From: Vandiemenella viatica
Taxonomy: Eukaryota > Arthropoda > Insecta > Orthoptera > Morabidae
NCBI GenBank assembly: GCA_031002005.1
Contig: JARYHS010008074.1
Location: forward strand, 11,974,924 to 12,038,923
Length of the DNA: 64,000 nt
Direction of reading: 5' to 3'
Part shown: one piece after another, positions 22,940 to 34,190 of the stretch
How the letters are laid out: every line of letters starts with the position of its first letter
How positions within the stretch are numbered: position 1 is the stretch's first letter
Notes under the pieces: model-generated
Databases searched by the model: none
Told to the model about the DNA's origin: nothing
What the model saw: the letters and a program-made list of their open reading frames with translations, nothing else
Made by a program: the position numbers and the translations under genes

Positions 22940-24035
22940 CAATTTTGAACCAATTTAAATGATATTTTTTCAGTGGATAGAGTGTACCTTCAAAGTGGTT
23001 CCATATGAATTTCATTTATAAACCACGCCTTCTACCCCTTTACACCCCTTAATTTTTATAGAAACCCACATTTTTTATTCGATTTCGATCGAACTTTGGG
23101 CATGTATAATCAAAAGTAAAGAGAAAAATACTGTCACCTTTTGGCTTGAAAAAACTGAATCTCTCTCCCCCTATCCATCCCCTTAATTTTTGTCAATGTT
23201 CTTTATAGAAAGCTACAGTCGACACCATTTAACTGATCTCCATTAAAGTTGGCAATTACATGTAATTTTTCATAGAGAAGATTTCTGACCAAAAAATTCA
23301 AAAACCACCCCGTCTCCTTCTTTACGCCTCTTAATTTTATATAAACTTACATTTCTTATCTGATTTTGATTGAACTTTGCACATGTATACTTTAAAATGA
23401 AGAGAAAAATCCTGTCAACATTTGGTCTGCAAAAGCTGAACCTTTTTCCCTCCTTCCACCCCTTTAACTTTTGTCAATGTTCTTTATAAAAAGCTACAGT
23501 CGACACCATTTGACGGATTACCATGAAAGTTGGCATTTGTATGTATTTTTTCACGATGAAGGTTTCTGACCAAAAAATTCAAAAACCACCCCCTCTCCCC
23601 ATTTAACCGCCTAATTTTTTACCAACCTACTGTTTTTATCCTGTTTAGATAGAACTTAGCACACTTTTACGATAAAACAAAGAGAAAAATAATTTCAACG
23701 TTTTGTTTGCAAAAACTGAACCCCTCTTCCTGTTTCCACCCATTGATTTTTGTCAATTTTCTTTTTATAAAGCTATAGTCAACACCATTTGACCGATCTT
23801 TATGAAAGTTGGCATATATATGTATTTTTTATAGACAATACCAAAAAATCCAAAAACTACCCTAGTTACCCTTTTACACACCTTAATTTTTGTACAAACC
23901 TACATTTTAATCCGATTTCAGTGGAACTTCGCATTCGTATTCTTTAAAACGAAGAGAAAAAGAAAAATACTGTCCACATTACTTCCACAAAAATGCAAAC
24001 CCTATCCCCCTTTCTACCGCTTTAATTACTGTCAA
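22940..24035. repeat. tandem repeat, ~140-bp unit in 280-bp dimers (left part)
   Basis: A landmark phrase (tgtcaatgttcttta) recurs at 23191, 23472, 23751 and 24030, a period of about 280. Between these lie related half-units with 'tgatttcgatcgaactttg' and 'catgtatac'-like phrases, so the basic unit is about 140 bp. Copies are about 75-85% alike by eye. The array is interrupted at 24035 by a Helitron and resumes at 29489. The open frames in it reflect repetition and not genes. Confidence 0.8.
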
Positions 24036-24261
24036 TCTTTATATATATAAAAATCTCGTGTCACGATGTTCGTCCGGGATGAACTCCGAAACTACATAAC
24101 AGATTTAGATGAAATTTGGCTTACTGTGTGTATTTTAGTCCAACTTAAAAGATAGGATAGTTTTCATCTGGATTATAGACCTCAATATTTATTATTTGTG
24201 AAATAAATGTTCATTAAATGTTTGTCATAGGACAATGGTTTGTAATTATTTGTAAGCCACC

Positions 24262-24577
24262 AAAGATGAGCGGTCTGCTGGCTTAGTGGTTAGGGCGTCT
24301 GACTTGAGATGGAAAGGTCCCTGGTTCGAGTCCCTGTCGCGGCGCGGATTTTTATAGACACTTTACCCGGCATTAATATCCGGTGCAGCATGCTGTGTAA
24401 CGTGAAATACGCCAGGACGGTACTATGGTTCGGATTCGACGTTAAAATGTAGGTTCCCTGTACCAGGCAGGATGGGCGGGCTAGGTAAAGGCGCCTACGA
24501 CAGTGGCAGAATTCCCAGCCAGTAGAAACCATGTCACCAGGTCATTACGACCACACGAAATTATTATTATTATAGTT
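24262..24577 (+). mobile_element. SINE family B, tRNA-derived, TAA-repeat tail
   Basis: The head has 'ctggcttagtggttagggcg' (A-box region) and GGTTCGAGTCC at about 24323 (B box). The body continues to 'gtcaccaggtcattacgacc' and the end is an ATT microsatellite. It is different in body from family A. It sits within the 5' part of the Helitron. Confidence 0.7.
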
Positions 24578-25534
24578 CCATAAGTTTCTAACAGATGGCG
24601 ATGTGTTAACTTATCGATACAACACTTAGTTAGCTAGGTTGGGTAATCATCCATAAGATCAAGTTCTGTTTCAATTTATTTATGCTACAGTTTATTCCTA
24701 ACAAATGGAGGTGTGTTAATTTATCGAACCATCCAGTAGATGGGGTTGTATTTCGATTATTTATGCTACAGTCTATTCCACGCCATATGTGCGAGTTTCT
24801 TCAATTTTAATTGTGCTGTGTATTGTGTTATAATTATACCGTATTGTTATTCATCGTTTGTATGTCATTATACCTAACGACAAAGTAATTACACACATGA
24901 ATATAACTTTGAAGAAAACGTTACGATAAATTCGAATCGTGTAAGTATTTCTCGCTAGCTTATCATTTTTCTTTTTCTTTTTGTTCAGCTAGAGACCACG
25001 TGTCAATTTCAATTCCTCTCCTGTTGTTTTTTCTTTCTTCCTCCCCAGTAATCCTTCATTATCGCACTCCTCTCTTCCTTTGAATCCTGCCATATTCAAA
25101 GTCTGCTATCGAAAAAAATTTCTTTCCATACAGTTCACTGGTATTATTTCTTTTCAAATCTTTCTAAACCTCTTGAAAGCCTGGTGTCATCCATGCTATA
25201 AATGTATCGAAAAAAATATAATTCTTCTTTTTCTATTATTTTTCAATGTTATTATATATTTCCTCATTAGTTCTTAACTTCCATTTTACTGTATTTTTCA
25301 ATGGACCCAAAAATTCCGGTTTCATCACTGTATTATAGTGTCTTATTTTAAGGCTTTCAGAAAGGCAATTTTTGTTGTAATTAAAATATTTTTCAGTGAA
25401 ATGTCGCCAAAGAATCTAACCTCGACAATGCGTGTAGCAGAGAGGCACGACACACGACGAGAGAGCTCATCAATCAGCAACACAAATCGCGGCAAGTAAG
25501 GAAGTTCAAAGAATCAGGACAGATGAGCGTCGTA

Positions 25535-26477
25535 TGCAAGAATCTGGTGGCTTCCGACAGACATTACCAGTGATTCCTCGCTCTAATTTTGCCGGTGAGA
25601 TTAACGTATGTTTAAAACAATCGTTTTTATGGTGAAATGTCGAAACACTTTGATTGACCACGAACATGCGAGTACAGTTGCAAAATGATCCATCGGCACA
25701 AGTATTTTGTAAGCAATTGCTGGATATTGGAAAAGGTGAAATAGAACTGCATCGAAATACACAATACATTAAATTGCCAGACAAATTCTGCACTGTTGTT
25801 CACTCAAAAATGAACTAACTCAGCGTGTGTTCCTGGATATATCAAATAATTACTTAGATCATAATTGGATCAGTAATTGTTCTATTTTGGCAGAAAAAAA
25901 TGTTGATGTCAACAAAATTAACTTCCAGATACGACAGTTGTTGCCAGGTGATCTGATGTCTTTTAAATCAATAGATACTATTGTAGATGAAAATGAAACC
26001 GTAAATTTTCCAAATGAGTTTATAAACTCTTTGGATATAACAGGAATGCTGCCACACAATCTCCGGTTAAAGTTTGGTTCACCTATTATTCTTCTTCATA
26101 ATTTGAATCCAGCTAGATTATGCAACGGTACACGTTTGGTGATCAAAAGGATCCCCGGAAATGTTCTTGAAGCAACTATTTTGACTGGAATATTTAAAGG
26201 AGAAATCGTCCTGTTCCCACGTATTCCAATGATACAGTCAGAATATCCAATACCATTTAAAAGGCTTCAATTTCCGATTCGTTTGGCTTTCGCTATGACA
26301 ATAAATAAGTCACAAGGCCAAACAATGTCCGTTTGCGACTTGGATTTGGAAAATACGTGTTTCTCTCATGGGCAACTATATGTCGCCTGCTCACGTGTAG
26401 GGAAACCATTAAATCTATTTGTATTAGCAAAAGACAGGCCAACTAAAAATTTTGTGCACAAACTAGTGCTTATATAA
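25535..26477 (+). pseudogene. Helitron helicase (Pif1-like) C-terminal part
   Basis: The frame begins with GGFRQTLPVIPRSNFAGEI near 25545, then LTTNMRVQLQNDPS near 25660, both hallmarks of the Helitron helicase, with two frame breaks before 25827. From there a clean 216-residue frame runs to the stop. It contains NFPNEFINSLDITGMLPHN, LRLKFGSPIILLHNLNPARLC, then RLQFPIRLAFAMTINKSQGQ and LYVACSRVG, the classical last helicase motifs (V and VI) of SF1B Pif1-type enzymes. These unwind DNA during rolling-circle transposition. The ATP-binding N-terminal motifs and the Rep/HUH nuclease are absent, so this copy cannot move by itself. Confidence 0.88.
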
Positions 26478-26676
26478 ATTAAAATTATAAATTGTAATAA
26501 TTTAAAATAATGAAAATAATTGTTAAAAATGTTTAAAAATCAACTTCATAGGCCTCATTTATAAAACTGAAATTTCAGTTTATATAAATAAATAAATAAA
26601 TTATATAAATAAATAAAAAATAATTTATTTATTTATTTTTATAAATATCAATTTTTATATAATTTCAATTAAGTAA

Positions 26677-29273
26677 TCTTATATATATATAAAAATAGAC
26701 GTGTTTTTTCCTATATTTCACTTTTCAGCCACCACTGCCTAACACAGATCACTGATGTTTGTGGGTGGAAGTAGCATGGAGTTTCCTGTCGTGCACAACG
26801 TTGGCCGAATGCCGATAGCTATGGGGATGTGGGAGATATAATGATTAAAGTTGGTCAGTGCAGAGCGTTTACATATTTCGACCAAAAATTCTTATCTCCG
26901 TATACTTCTCTTTCCTGCCACAACTACATAACATAGACTTTTGGTGTTTGTGTGTGGTAGTAGAATCGTCTTTCCTGTCGTGCACTATGGTTGTTAGATG
27001 TCGGTAGCTATGGGGATGTGGGAGATATGGGGGTTGAAAGTGGTCGAGCTGTGGCAATTTCATACTTCTGCCAAAGACAAAAGTGTCATGGTGTATCACT
27101 TTTCAGCGAAAACTATAGATCACAGATAACTGGCGTTTGTGTGTAGTAGTAGCACAGAGTCACCTTTCGATCACAACATCGGCCGAATTTCAGAAACTGT
27201 GGTACTGTGGTAGATATGGTGGTTGTAAGTGGCCGACCAAGGATATTTTCGTAATTCGACTGTCTCCGCATATGTCACTTTTCTGCCACAACTACATAGC
27301 ATAGAGCATTGGTGATTGTGTTTGGTAGTAGAATCATGTGTCATGTAGTGCACTATGGTTGTTAGATGTCGGTAACTATGGGGGTGTTGGAGAAATGGGG
27401 GTTGAAAGTGGTCGACCTGTGGCAGTTTCATACTTCTGCCAAAGACAAAAGTGTCATGGTGTATCACTTTTCAGCGAAAACTTAGATCACAGATAACTGG
27501 CGTTTGTGTGTAGTAGTAGCACAGAGTCACCTTTCGATCACCTGTGGTACTGTGGTAGATATGGTGGTTGTAAGTGGCCGACCAAGGATATTTTCGTATT
27601 TCGAACTGTCTCCGCATATGTCACTTTTCTGCCACAACTATATAGCATACCATAGTGCATTGGTGATTGTGTTTGGTAGTAGAATCGTATCTCATGTAGT
27701 GCACTATGGTTGTTAGATGTCGGTAGCTATGGGGGTGTGGGAGATATGGGGGTTGACAGTGATCGACCTGTGGCAATTTCATACTTCTGCCAAAGACAAA
27801 AGTGTCATGGTGTATCACTTTTCAGCGAAAACTATAAATCACAGATAACTGGCGTTTGTGTGTAGTAGTAGCACAGAGTCACCTTTCGATCACAACAGCG
27901 GCCGAATTTCAGAAACTGTGGTACTGTGGTAGATATGGTGGTTGTAAGTGGCCGACCAAGGATATTTTCGTATTTCGACTGTCTCCGCATATGTCACTTT
28001 TCTGCCACAACTACATAGCATAGAAGCATTGGTGTTTGTGTTTGGTAGTAGAATCGTATCTCATGTAGTGCACTATGGTTGTTAGATGTCGGTAACTATG
28101 GAGGTGTGGGAGAAATGGGGGTTGAAAGTGGTCGAAGTGTGGCAATTTCATACTTCTACCCAAGACAAAAGTGTCATGGTATATCACTTTTCAGCGAAAA
28201 CTATAGATCACAGATAACTGGCGTTTGTGTGTAGTAGTAGCACAGAGTCACCTTTCGGTCACAACAGCGGCCGAATTTCAGAAACTGTGGTACTGTGGTA
28301 GATATGGTGGTTGTAAGTGGACCGACCAAGGATATTTTCGTATTTCGACTGTCTCCGCATTTGTCACTTTTCTGCCACAACTACATAGCATAGAGCATTT
28401 GTGTTTGTGTTTGGTAGTAGAATCGTATCTCATGTAGTGCACTATGTTGTTAGATGTCGGTAGCTATGGGGGTGTGGGAGAAATCGGGGTTGAAAGTGGT
28501 CGACCTGTGGCAATTTCATACTTCTGCCAAAGACAAAAGTGTCATGGTGTTTCACTTTTCAGCGAAAACTACAGATCACAGATAACTGGCGTTGTGTGTA
28601 GTAGTAGCACAGAGTCACCTTTCGATCACAACAGCGGCCGAATTTCAGAAACTGTGGTACTGTGGTAGATATGGTGGTTGTAAGTGGCCGACCAAGGATA
28701 TTTTCGTATTTCGACGAAAGGCATGTGTCTCCGCAGATTTCACTTTTCTACCACGACTACGTAGCATAGAGCATTGGTGTGTATGTGTGGTAGTAGAATC
28801 GTGTGTGTTGTCGTGCACTATGGTTGTTAGATGTCTGTAGCTATGGAGGTGTGGAAGATATGGGGGATGAAAATGGTCGACCTGCGGCAATTTCATATTT
28901 CTGCCAAAGACGCATGTGTCACGGTGTATCACTTTTAAGTGAAAACTATCAATCGCAGATCACTGGCGTTTGTGTGTGGTAGTAACACAGAGTCTCCCAT
29001 TGATCACAACGTTGGCCGAAATTCGGTAACTGTGGGAGTGTGTGAGATATGGTGTTTGAAATTGGTCGATCATGAATATTTTCGTGTTTCATCCAAAGAC
29101 TTGTGTGTATCAGTAAATTTTACCTTGCTGCCGGAACTACATAGCGCAGAAGACTGGTAGTTGTGTGTGGTAAATAGTATCGAGTCTCCCATCGTGCACT
29201 AGGGTGGTTAGATGTCTATAGCTGTCAATATGAATTCTTTACAATCACGAACGAAGTCGCTGGTACCAGCTAG
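26677..29273 (+). mobile_element. nested non-autonomous Helitron carrying satellite
   Basis: It starts at TC (tcttatatatatataaaaatag) after A26676 and ends 'acgaagtcgctggtaccagctag' at 29273, before T29274. This is the usual Helitron pair of TC start and CTAG end inserted between A and T. It has no coding capacity. Almost the whole interior is a tandem satellite. The 3' end closely matches the element ending at 59266. Confidence 0.78.
26740..29220 (+). repeat. 367-bp higher-order satellite (two ~183-bp monomers)
   Basis: The phrase gtgtagtagtagcacagagt recurs at 27141, 27508, 27860, 28229 and 28596, spacings of 367, 352, 369 and 367. The shorter one has a 22-bp deletion near 27541. Each unit holds two related monomers, one with 'agtagcacagagtcacc' and one with 'tagtagaatcgtatctc', both followed by 'gatatggtggttg'-like and 'cacttttctgcc'-like phrases. 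Central copies are nearly identical while the outer ones (26740-27100 and 28900-29220) are diverged, the pattern expected of local amplification. Confidence 0.88.
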
Positions 29274-29488
29274 TTTGTAATAAAATGTAAATTAAATTTT
29301 TTTATGATCGTTTGTCCTTAATTTCAACTCTCCGTAATTATTTACCAATTACATTTCAATTTCCAAATCGACTACAATGTTTTGTCTTTATTAGTGAATA
29401 TTAATTTGACTACTTTAGGAAGTTTAGAATAACATTAATCCAACAAACTATAATTACCGTCACAGCAACGCGTGACTGGGTCAGCTAG

Positions 29489-30240
29489 TGTTCTATATAT
29501 AAAGCTACAGTTTCTATCTGATTTTGAAGGAAGTATGCACATGTATACCTAAAAAAAATACTGTCTACATTTGGTTTAGAGAAGCCAAACCCCTCTCCCC
29601 CTTTCCTTCCCTTTAATGTACACAAAACTACAGTTTCTATCCGATTCTGAAAGAAATTTGCACATGTATACTTTAAAACTTACAGAACAACTGTGTTTAA
29701 ATTTGGTGGCAGAAGCCCAACGCCTTACCTTTCTACCCCCTCCCCTCCTAATTTCCAATGTTCTTTATAGGTATCCACATTTTTTATCAGATTTCGATGG
29801 AATACTGGACGTGTATACTTAAAAATAAGAGAAACTTAGTGTCTAAATTCTATTTACAAAACCCAACTGCTCACTCCCTTACCCCATTTAATTTTTGCAA
29901 ATGTTCTTTACACAAAGCTACATTTTTATCTGGTTTCGATGGAACTTTACACATGTTTACTTTAAAACAAAGTATACCTATGGTTTATGGTAGTTATAAA
30001 AACCAACTACTCTTCGCCTTTACTCCCCTTATTTATTTTTTATACATACAGTTTTTATCTGATATAAACAGAAATTTACACACGTACATTTTATATCAAT
30101 CAGAAAAGACCGTCTACATTTGGTATAAAAAAGCCCCATTCCTCTTCCCCTGTACGCCCACCCCTTTTAATTTAAAATGTTCTTTTCCAAAATCCACAGT
30201 TTTAAATCGCTTCAAAATCAATTAAGCTATTTTTAAGTCA
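29489..30240. repeat. tandem repeat, ~140-bp unit (right part)
   Basis: This continues the array broken by the Helitron. A 'ctacagtttctatc'-like phrase appears near 29504, 29627, 29771, 29913, 30045 and 30193, spacings of 123-148. Frames through it repeat peptide phrases such as HMYTLKL and are not genes. Confidence 0.75.
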
Positions 30241-30574
30241 TGGTAGATTATTCGTAAAATAAATTTGTCCTAATGTCTCAACATGTACCTCAGATTTCAA
30301 CTTGGACCCCAAGCTTTCACGTTGTGAAAACCAATTAAAAATCTATATTTTCTGTGTGATGCCGGAACAAACAGGTATATTGCAGTGACAGATTTTTGTA
30401 TGTGGTATTTAGTAATGCCCAGATGTTACATGTTTTGATTATCGAGCGGCAGCTTAAACAGATGTTATGATTAGATGGAAACACAGCCTGGACCAAAATG
30501 TAACCTGACATTCCTTAACACAGCATCCAATTCATCTCATTCTGAAAGTTTTTGAGGTATATAAAGACCAAGTT

Positions 30575-30620
30575 TTTTCTAAGCATGCACTTTAACCACT
30601 GAGCTACCAGGAAGGACGCA
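30575..30620 (-). mobile_element. tRNA-like SINE head fragment
   Basis: On the minus strand it reads CCTGGTAGCTCAGTGGTTAAAGTGC, an A-box-type head resembling a tRNA 5' half. No B box follows, so it is a fragment only. Confidence 0.35.
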
Positions 30621-31267
30621 AAATGAGAACTGCTGCGGCATATTTAAAATACAAAACAGACTATAATACTATTAAAAATTTAAAAATAAATTAATTGTTT
30701 AAAAAATATAAAAACTGGTTTAAAAAAAGTAAACTAAAAATTTTAAAACAATTTTATACCTTGCTTAGAAGAAAGTAAATCTAAATGGACAATATTTAAC
30801 ATTACTGTTACTGAAATTTTTACATTAATTTGTAATTTTTGAGTCGGTGCCAGCCAAACCAAGAAAAACAAAAAGTTAAAAACAATAATGAATAACAATA
30901 AAAATCATAAATGAATGTAATTTCTCTCGGCGTTGTTTATTTATAAAAGTTTCTCGGGCAACAAACCGAGTAATATTATTGTTAATACACAATATTTCGG
31001 TGACTTTATTCTCCGTCGCCATCTTCAGGTGCAGTTGTCAGTGTCTTGAAGTCTACCTTGAAGTCAGCCTTTAGCGTGTTGTTTGAAAACTGGCATGGCA
31101 ACGACAGATGTTGTTCTGTTGCCTAGCAGCATCTCAGATGTCATTAGACGCCCGCGGAACACAAAAAGTAGAGCGTTGGTGACGAGCAGCCTCGATAACA
31201 GGATTCCATGCGTCACTTATCTGGAACCCACAATCCCTATTAACTGCGGCAAAAAGACAAATCCGCA

Positions 31268-31507
31268 GTGGCAGAACATAGTTTGACAGAAGGACATGGT
31301 TTTGATTTCGAAGCGACTAAGGTACTGACACATGCGAGAGGCTTCTGGGACAGCGTCATCAAAGAAGCATTTGAAATTCGCCTCGCGTCTGATTTGGTTA
31401 ACAGGGATTGTGGGTTCCAGATAAGTGACGCATGGAATCCTGTTATCGAGGCTGCTCGTCACCAACGCTCTACTTTTTGTGTTCCGCGGGCGTCTAATGA
31501 CATCTGA
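31268..31507 (+). pseudogene. Penelope-like ORF, C-terminal end (after GIY-YIG)
   Basis: The frame reads AEHSLTEGHGFDFEATKVL, then FWDSVIKEAFEIRLASDLV and NRDCGFQISDAWNPVIEAA. This matches the usual C-terminus of the Penelope-like reverse transcriptase/GIY-YIG protein ('AEH...GH.idF..t.vL', 'R...E.iEI......iNrd.G..ls..W.p.l'). The polymerase and most of the endonuclease are absent, so it is a 3' fragment. Confidence 0.75.
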
Positions 31508-31612
31508 GATGCTGCTAGGCAACAGACCAACATCTGTCGTTGCCATGCCAGTTTTCAAACAACACGCTAAAGGCTGACTTCAAGGTAGACTTCAAGACAC
31601 TGACAACTGCAC

Positions 31613-31646
31613 CTGAAGATGGCGACGGAGAATAAAGTCGCTGAAA
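31613..31646 (+). ncRNA. hammerhead-like core in the Penelope 3' region
   Basis: CTGAAGA at 31613-31619, one extra T, a helix II formed by ggcgac (31621-31626) and gtcgct (31637-31642), then GAAA at 31643-31646. It matches the CUGANGA-helix II-GAAA order of hammerheads. Helix III could form from tattgt/acaata just downstream. Helix I is not clear. An inverted copy lies in the left arm near 31000-31033. Confidence 0.4.
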
Positions 31647-32327
31647 TATTGTGTATTAACAATAATATTACTCGGTTTGTTGCCCGAGAAACTTTTATAA
31701 ATAAAAATCATGTTACTACTTACCTACAATTAATGTTAGAAACATGTTTCAACAAAACTGAAAGATGCAGATGATACGCCGATATTATACTCACTGTAAA
31801 GTGTTTACTGCATGATGCAGCCTGCCAACTGACACTGTAGCGCCAGAGATATGCCTGGTCGACCAACGAGGTGAAGCCACAGATTAAAATACTGTCTAAT
31901 TTGTTTCCCTAAACTGTCTCCCGCAATAACAATAGCTGCTTCACTACATGCTGTAAAATATTTGGAATTTTTGTTCGTACTCCGCATTCCGTCTCGAACA
32001 CCAAATAAAGTTCAGTTATTCGATCTTTGCGATGTGAAAGCTTGCACCGATTACAAAAATAACTAATTAATGTAAAAATTTCAATAAAAGTAACTTTAAA
32101 TATTGTCCATTTAGATATACTTTCATCTAAGCAAGGTATAAAATTATTTTAAAACTTTTAGTGTGCTTTTTTTGAAGGCGGTTTTTATGTTTTTTAAACA
32201 ACTATTTTATTTCCGTTTGATAAGGACAACACAAGACAGACACCACACATCGTTAAAACCACCCATGCCGTAGGCTGGACTCGAACCGCCCTTGCAATGC
32301 GAAATTGGTTCTACTGCTCTTACTCAC

Positions 32328-32450
32328 CTCAGCCGCGTATCCGTTGTGGTTGAGGTAGCCGTTTGTTTTGCTGCTGCTGTTGAAGCTGATGCTGCTGCGG
32401 TTCCTGCGAGCGTTGCCGAGCGTCCTTAGCGTAGCGTTGTCTGTCCACCC
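32328..32450 (-). CDS. host gene, internal coding exon (Asn/Ser-rich)
   Basis: The acceptor is TTCCAG and the donor is GAG|GTGAGT. It encodes 41 residues in phase 0: GWTDNATLRTLGNARRNRS, then SISFNSSSKTNGYLNHNGYAAE. This is a low-complexity Ser/Asn/Arg segment. The intron sequence from 32265 to 32325, directly beside the donor, carries a B-box-like GGTTCGAGTCC on the minus strand, apparently a tRNA-derived SINE remnant lying against the splice site. Confidence 0.82.
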
Positions 32451-32479
32451 CTGGAACGATGACAACCAAATAGAAAGCA

Positions 32480-33340
32480 AAACTCTACTGACTGTTACTG
32501 CTTAAATTACTTTAGAAAAACATATATACTATATGTAATATCGATAACACAACAAATCAGTGCGTTGTTTCAGTTGACACAGTCTTCATTGATGATTATT
32601 AAAGTTTCGTATTTCTTCACGTGTGTCAGTGACAAACTTGAGTTATATCCCTAACCCATGTATTAACTTAAATCTAGTATATACTGTGCACCTAAGAATT
32701 CCTGACAGTATCATATTTTCGCATTATTTTATACGTTTCTTGGAAGTTCTCTTCTTCACAATTTTTTCTTTAATAGCTTTAGTGAAATTTGTAATTTTTA
32801 AACAGAATTTGACGATAAAATGTTGTTTATAGACTGATAGAAACGCAATATTCTAGGAAATCTTCCTGTAGTTGCTTTTTGGGGGAACTGATTAATTAAT
32901 TAGAACAATGTAACTGCAACTTGATAGAAATATGAGAAATCTGTCAGAACTTGAGGAACCAAATTTAAGGTATTTTGAATGTTGTTCCAAAAAATTTAAT
33001 TGACCACTTATTGAGTGACTATATCTCACAAATATTAAGCCTGGTTATCGTGTACGGGAGACAGCAACTCCTAGGAACACAGATCGCACTGTGGTCCAGG
33101 ACGTGTGAACTGTTTGTACCACGTTAACAATTGCTACGCTACATCACGCATTAAATATTGGCTCTCTTCAAATCCTTGCTAATATTTATTGATATATTAG
33201 CGCGACTTTAACAAGACCCGTAACGCTGTGCTACAATGCGCTTGTTATATTGCTTGTTATATCTGCCAGGCATGTCTCTGGTGACGCCTCTGCTACCGTC
33301 ACTTCAACATGGACGCTGCCTGGAAGAAACAGTGAAATGT
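32480..33340. other. intron sequence without recognised features
   Basis: Host intron. No repeat family or coding frame recognised. Confidence 0.35.
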
Positions 33341-33341
33341 A

Positions 33342-34190
33342 CAGTAGAACTCCAATCATCCGATTCAATTGGGACTGGACCCCAGTCGGATAATAAAAAA
33401 AATCGGTTAATTGGATTTATTCCGAAAAAAGGTCTATTTTAATTAATTACTGGATGTATGTTGAAAATGGGAGAAAGAAATATTTTTAAAGAAAAAAAAC
33501 CTTTTAATTAATTAAATGAAAAGGCAACACTTCTATATGTTAAGCGTATTTACAAGTGCTGTACATTAGTAAAGTATGTGCGTACCGTACTGTAAATAAG
33601 TCATTGCTTGCAGAACATCTTAGTCAATGTAAGCTGTTTGACTGTATTCATGCGCTTGACAGTGAGAAGTTGCATGTGGTCACACTAGGGCTGACGGTTC
33701 ATCCACGCAGTTTCAAGGCCGGAAATAACTGACTAGATGATGGTTCCGTGTCTGCTTCAGTTCAGAAATTAAGGTCATCTTCTTCCTCAACACTTTCTTC
33801 TCTCTCACTTTCAATACGTTCATCATCGTTTAGAATTTCATACCCAGGGTCTGACGAATCACACACCACCCACTCTCCTATATCTTCAGCACTAACTTCT
33901 GAACATCCAGGAATTTTCAAAAGAATGTTTCTGAATTCCTCAACTGACAAGTCATGCCCATTTTCTCATGTCTCTTCCCTTTCCTTTTCTTGAGCTTCTT
34001 TTACTTTTTCTCCTTTTCCTTCTCTTCTTCACTTGGTATGCCTTTCAACTTGTTCGACGCACGTTTTAATGTGACTGTCTTAAGCGATTATAGTTCGGAT
34101 AGTTTGAATTCTTCTGTCTCCTACCTATCTTTATATTTCACAGCAGGGAAAGTGAGTACCCTTACCAGTAGACATGCTTCCATTTAGGTC
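33342..34190 (-). mobile_element. Tigger/pogo DNA transposon remnant
   Basis: TA at 33340-33341 is followed by CAGTAGAACTCCAATCATCC and a second 'ggataataa..tcggttaattgg' phrase, the typical pogo/Tigger terminal sequence. On the minus strand, 33762-33950 encodes the acidic C-terminus of a Tigger transposase (IPGCSEVSAEDIGEWVVCD, then DPGYEILNDDE). Further upstream a Lys/Glu-rich stretch is frameshifted. The opposite terminus and the DDE core were not found. Confidence 0.65.

Larger units (their letters stand above)
24036..29488 (+). mobile_element. Helitron (5.45 kb), internally deleted
   Basis: It starts with TC (tctttatatatataaaaatctcg), a form typical of insect Helitron 5' ends, then 'ggatgaactccgaaactac'. 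It ends with CTAG at 29485-29488, preceded by a small TGAC-tgg-GTCA hairpin, and is flanked by A on the left and T on the right as expected. Removing it joins 'tgtcaa' to 'tgttct', exactly recreating the repeat phrase of the surrounding array, which fixes both ends. It carries a helicase remnant but no HUH replication-initiator domain was seen. A SINE and a second Helitron are nested inside it. Confidence 0.88.
30938..31704 (+). mobile_element. Penelope-like element remnant with inverted terminal arms
   Basis: Arms 30938-31244 and 31399-31704 are inverted copies of about 306 bp that differ at only a handful of positions, with a 154-bp spacer. The spacer and the start of the right arm encode the end of a Penelope-like protein. 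The right arm continues into a 3' region with a hammerhead-like motif. In Penelope-like elements the terminal repeats (pLTRs) may be direct or inverted, so the left arm is probably an inverted pLTR. Confidence 0.75.
30689..32202. repeat. outer foldback arms around a Penelope-like element
   Basis: About 150 bp at 30689-30840 and 32053-32202 are inverted copies with roughly 85% identity by eye. The shared core is 'ctaagcaaggtataaaatt' on the right and its complement on the left. The sequence between these arms and the inner foldback (97 bp left, 348 bp right) is not symmetrical. Confidence 0.7.

Noticed and set aside
24262..24350. tRNA gene-like boxes (also near 2030, 14150, 36710, 37530, 45075, 48290, 51750)
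   Set aside because: A and B boxes are present, but no complete cloverleaf or acceptor stem can be folded and all are followed by SINE bodies. They are SINE heads and not tRNA genes.
26869..28932. Several repeated open frames such as MIHHDTFVFGRSMKLPQ on the minus strand
   Set aside because: They recur with the satellite period, so they are translation of a tandem repeat and not genes.
26740..29220. CRISPR array
   Set aside because: The repeats are ~183/367 bp without unique spacers, inside a eukaryotic Helitron.
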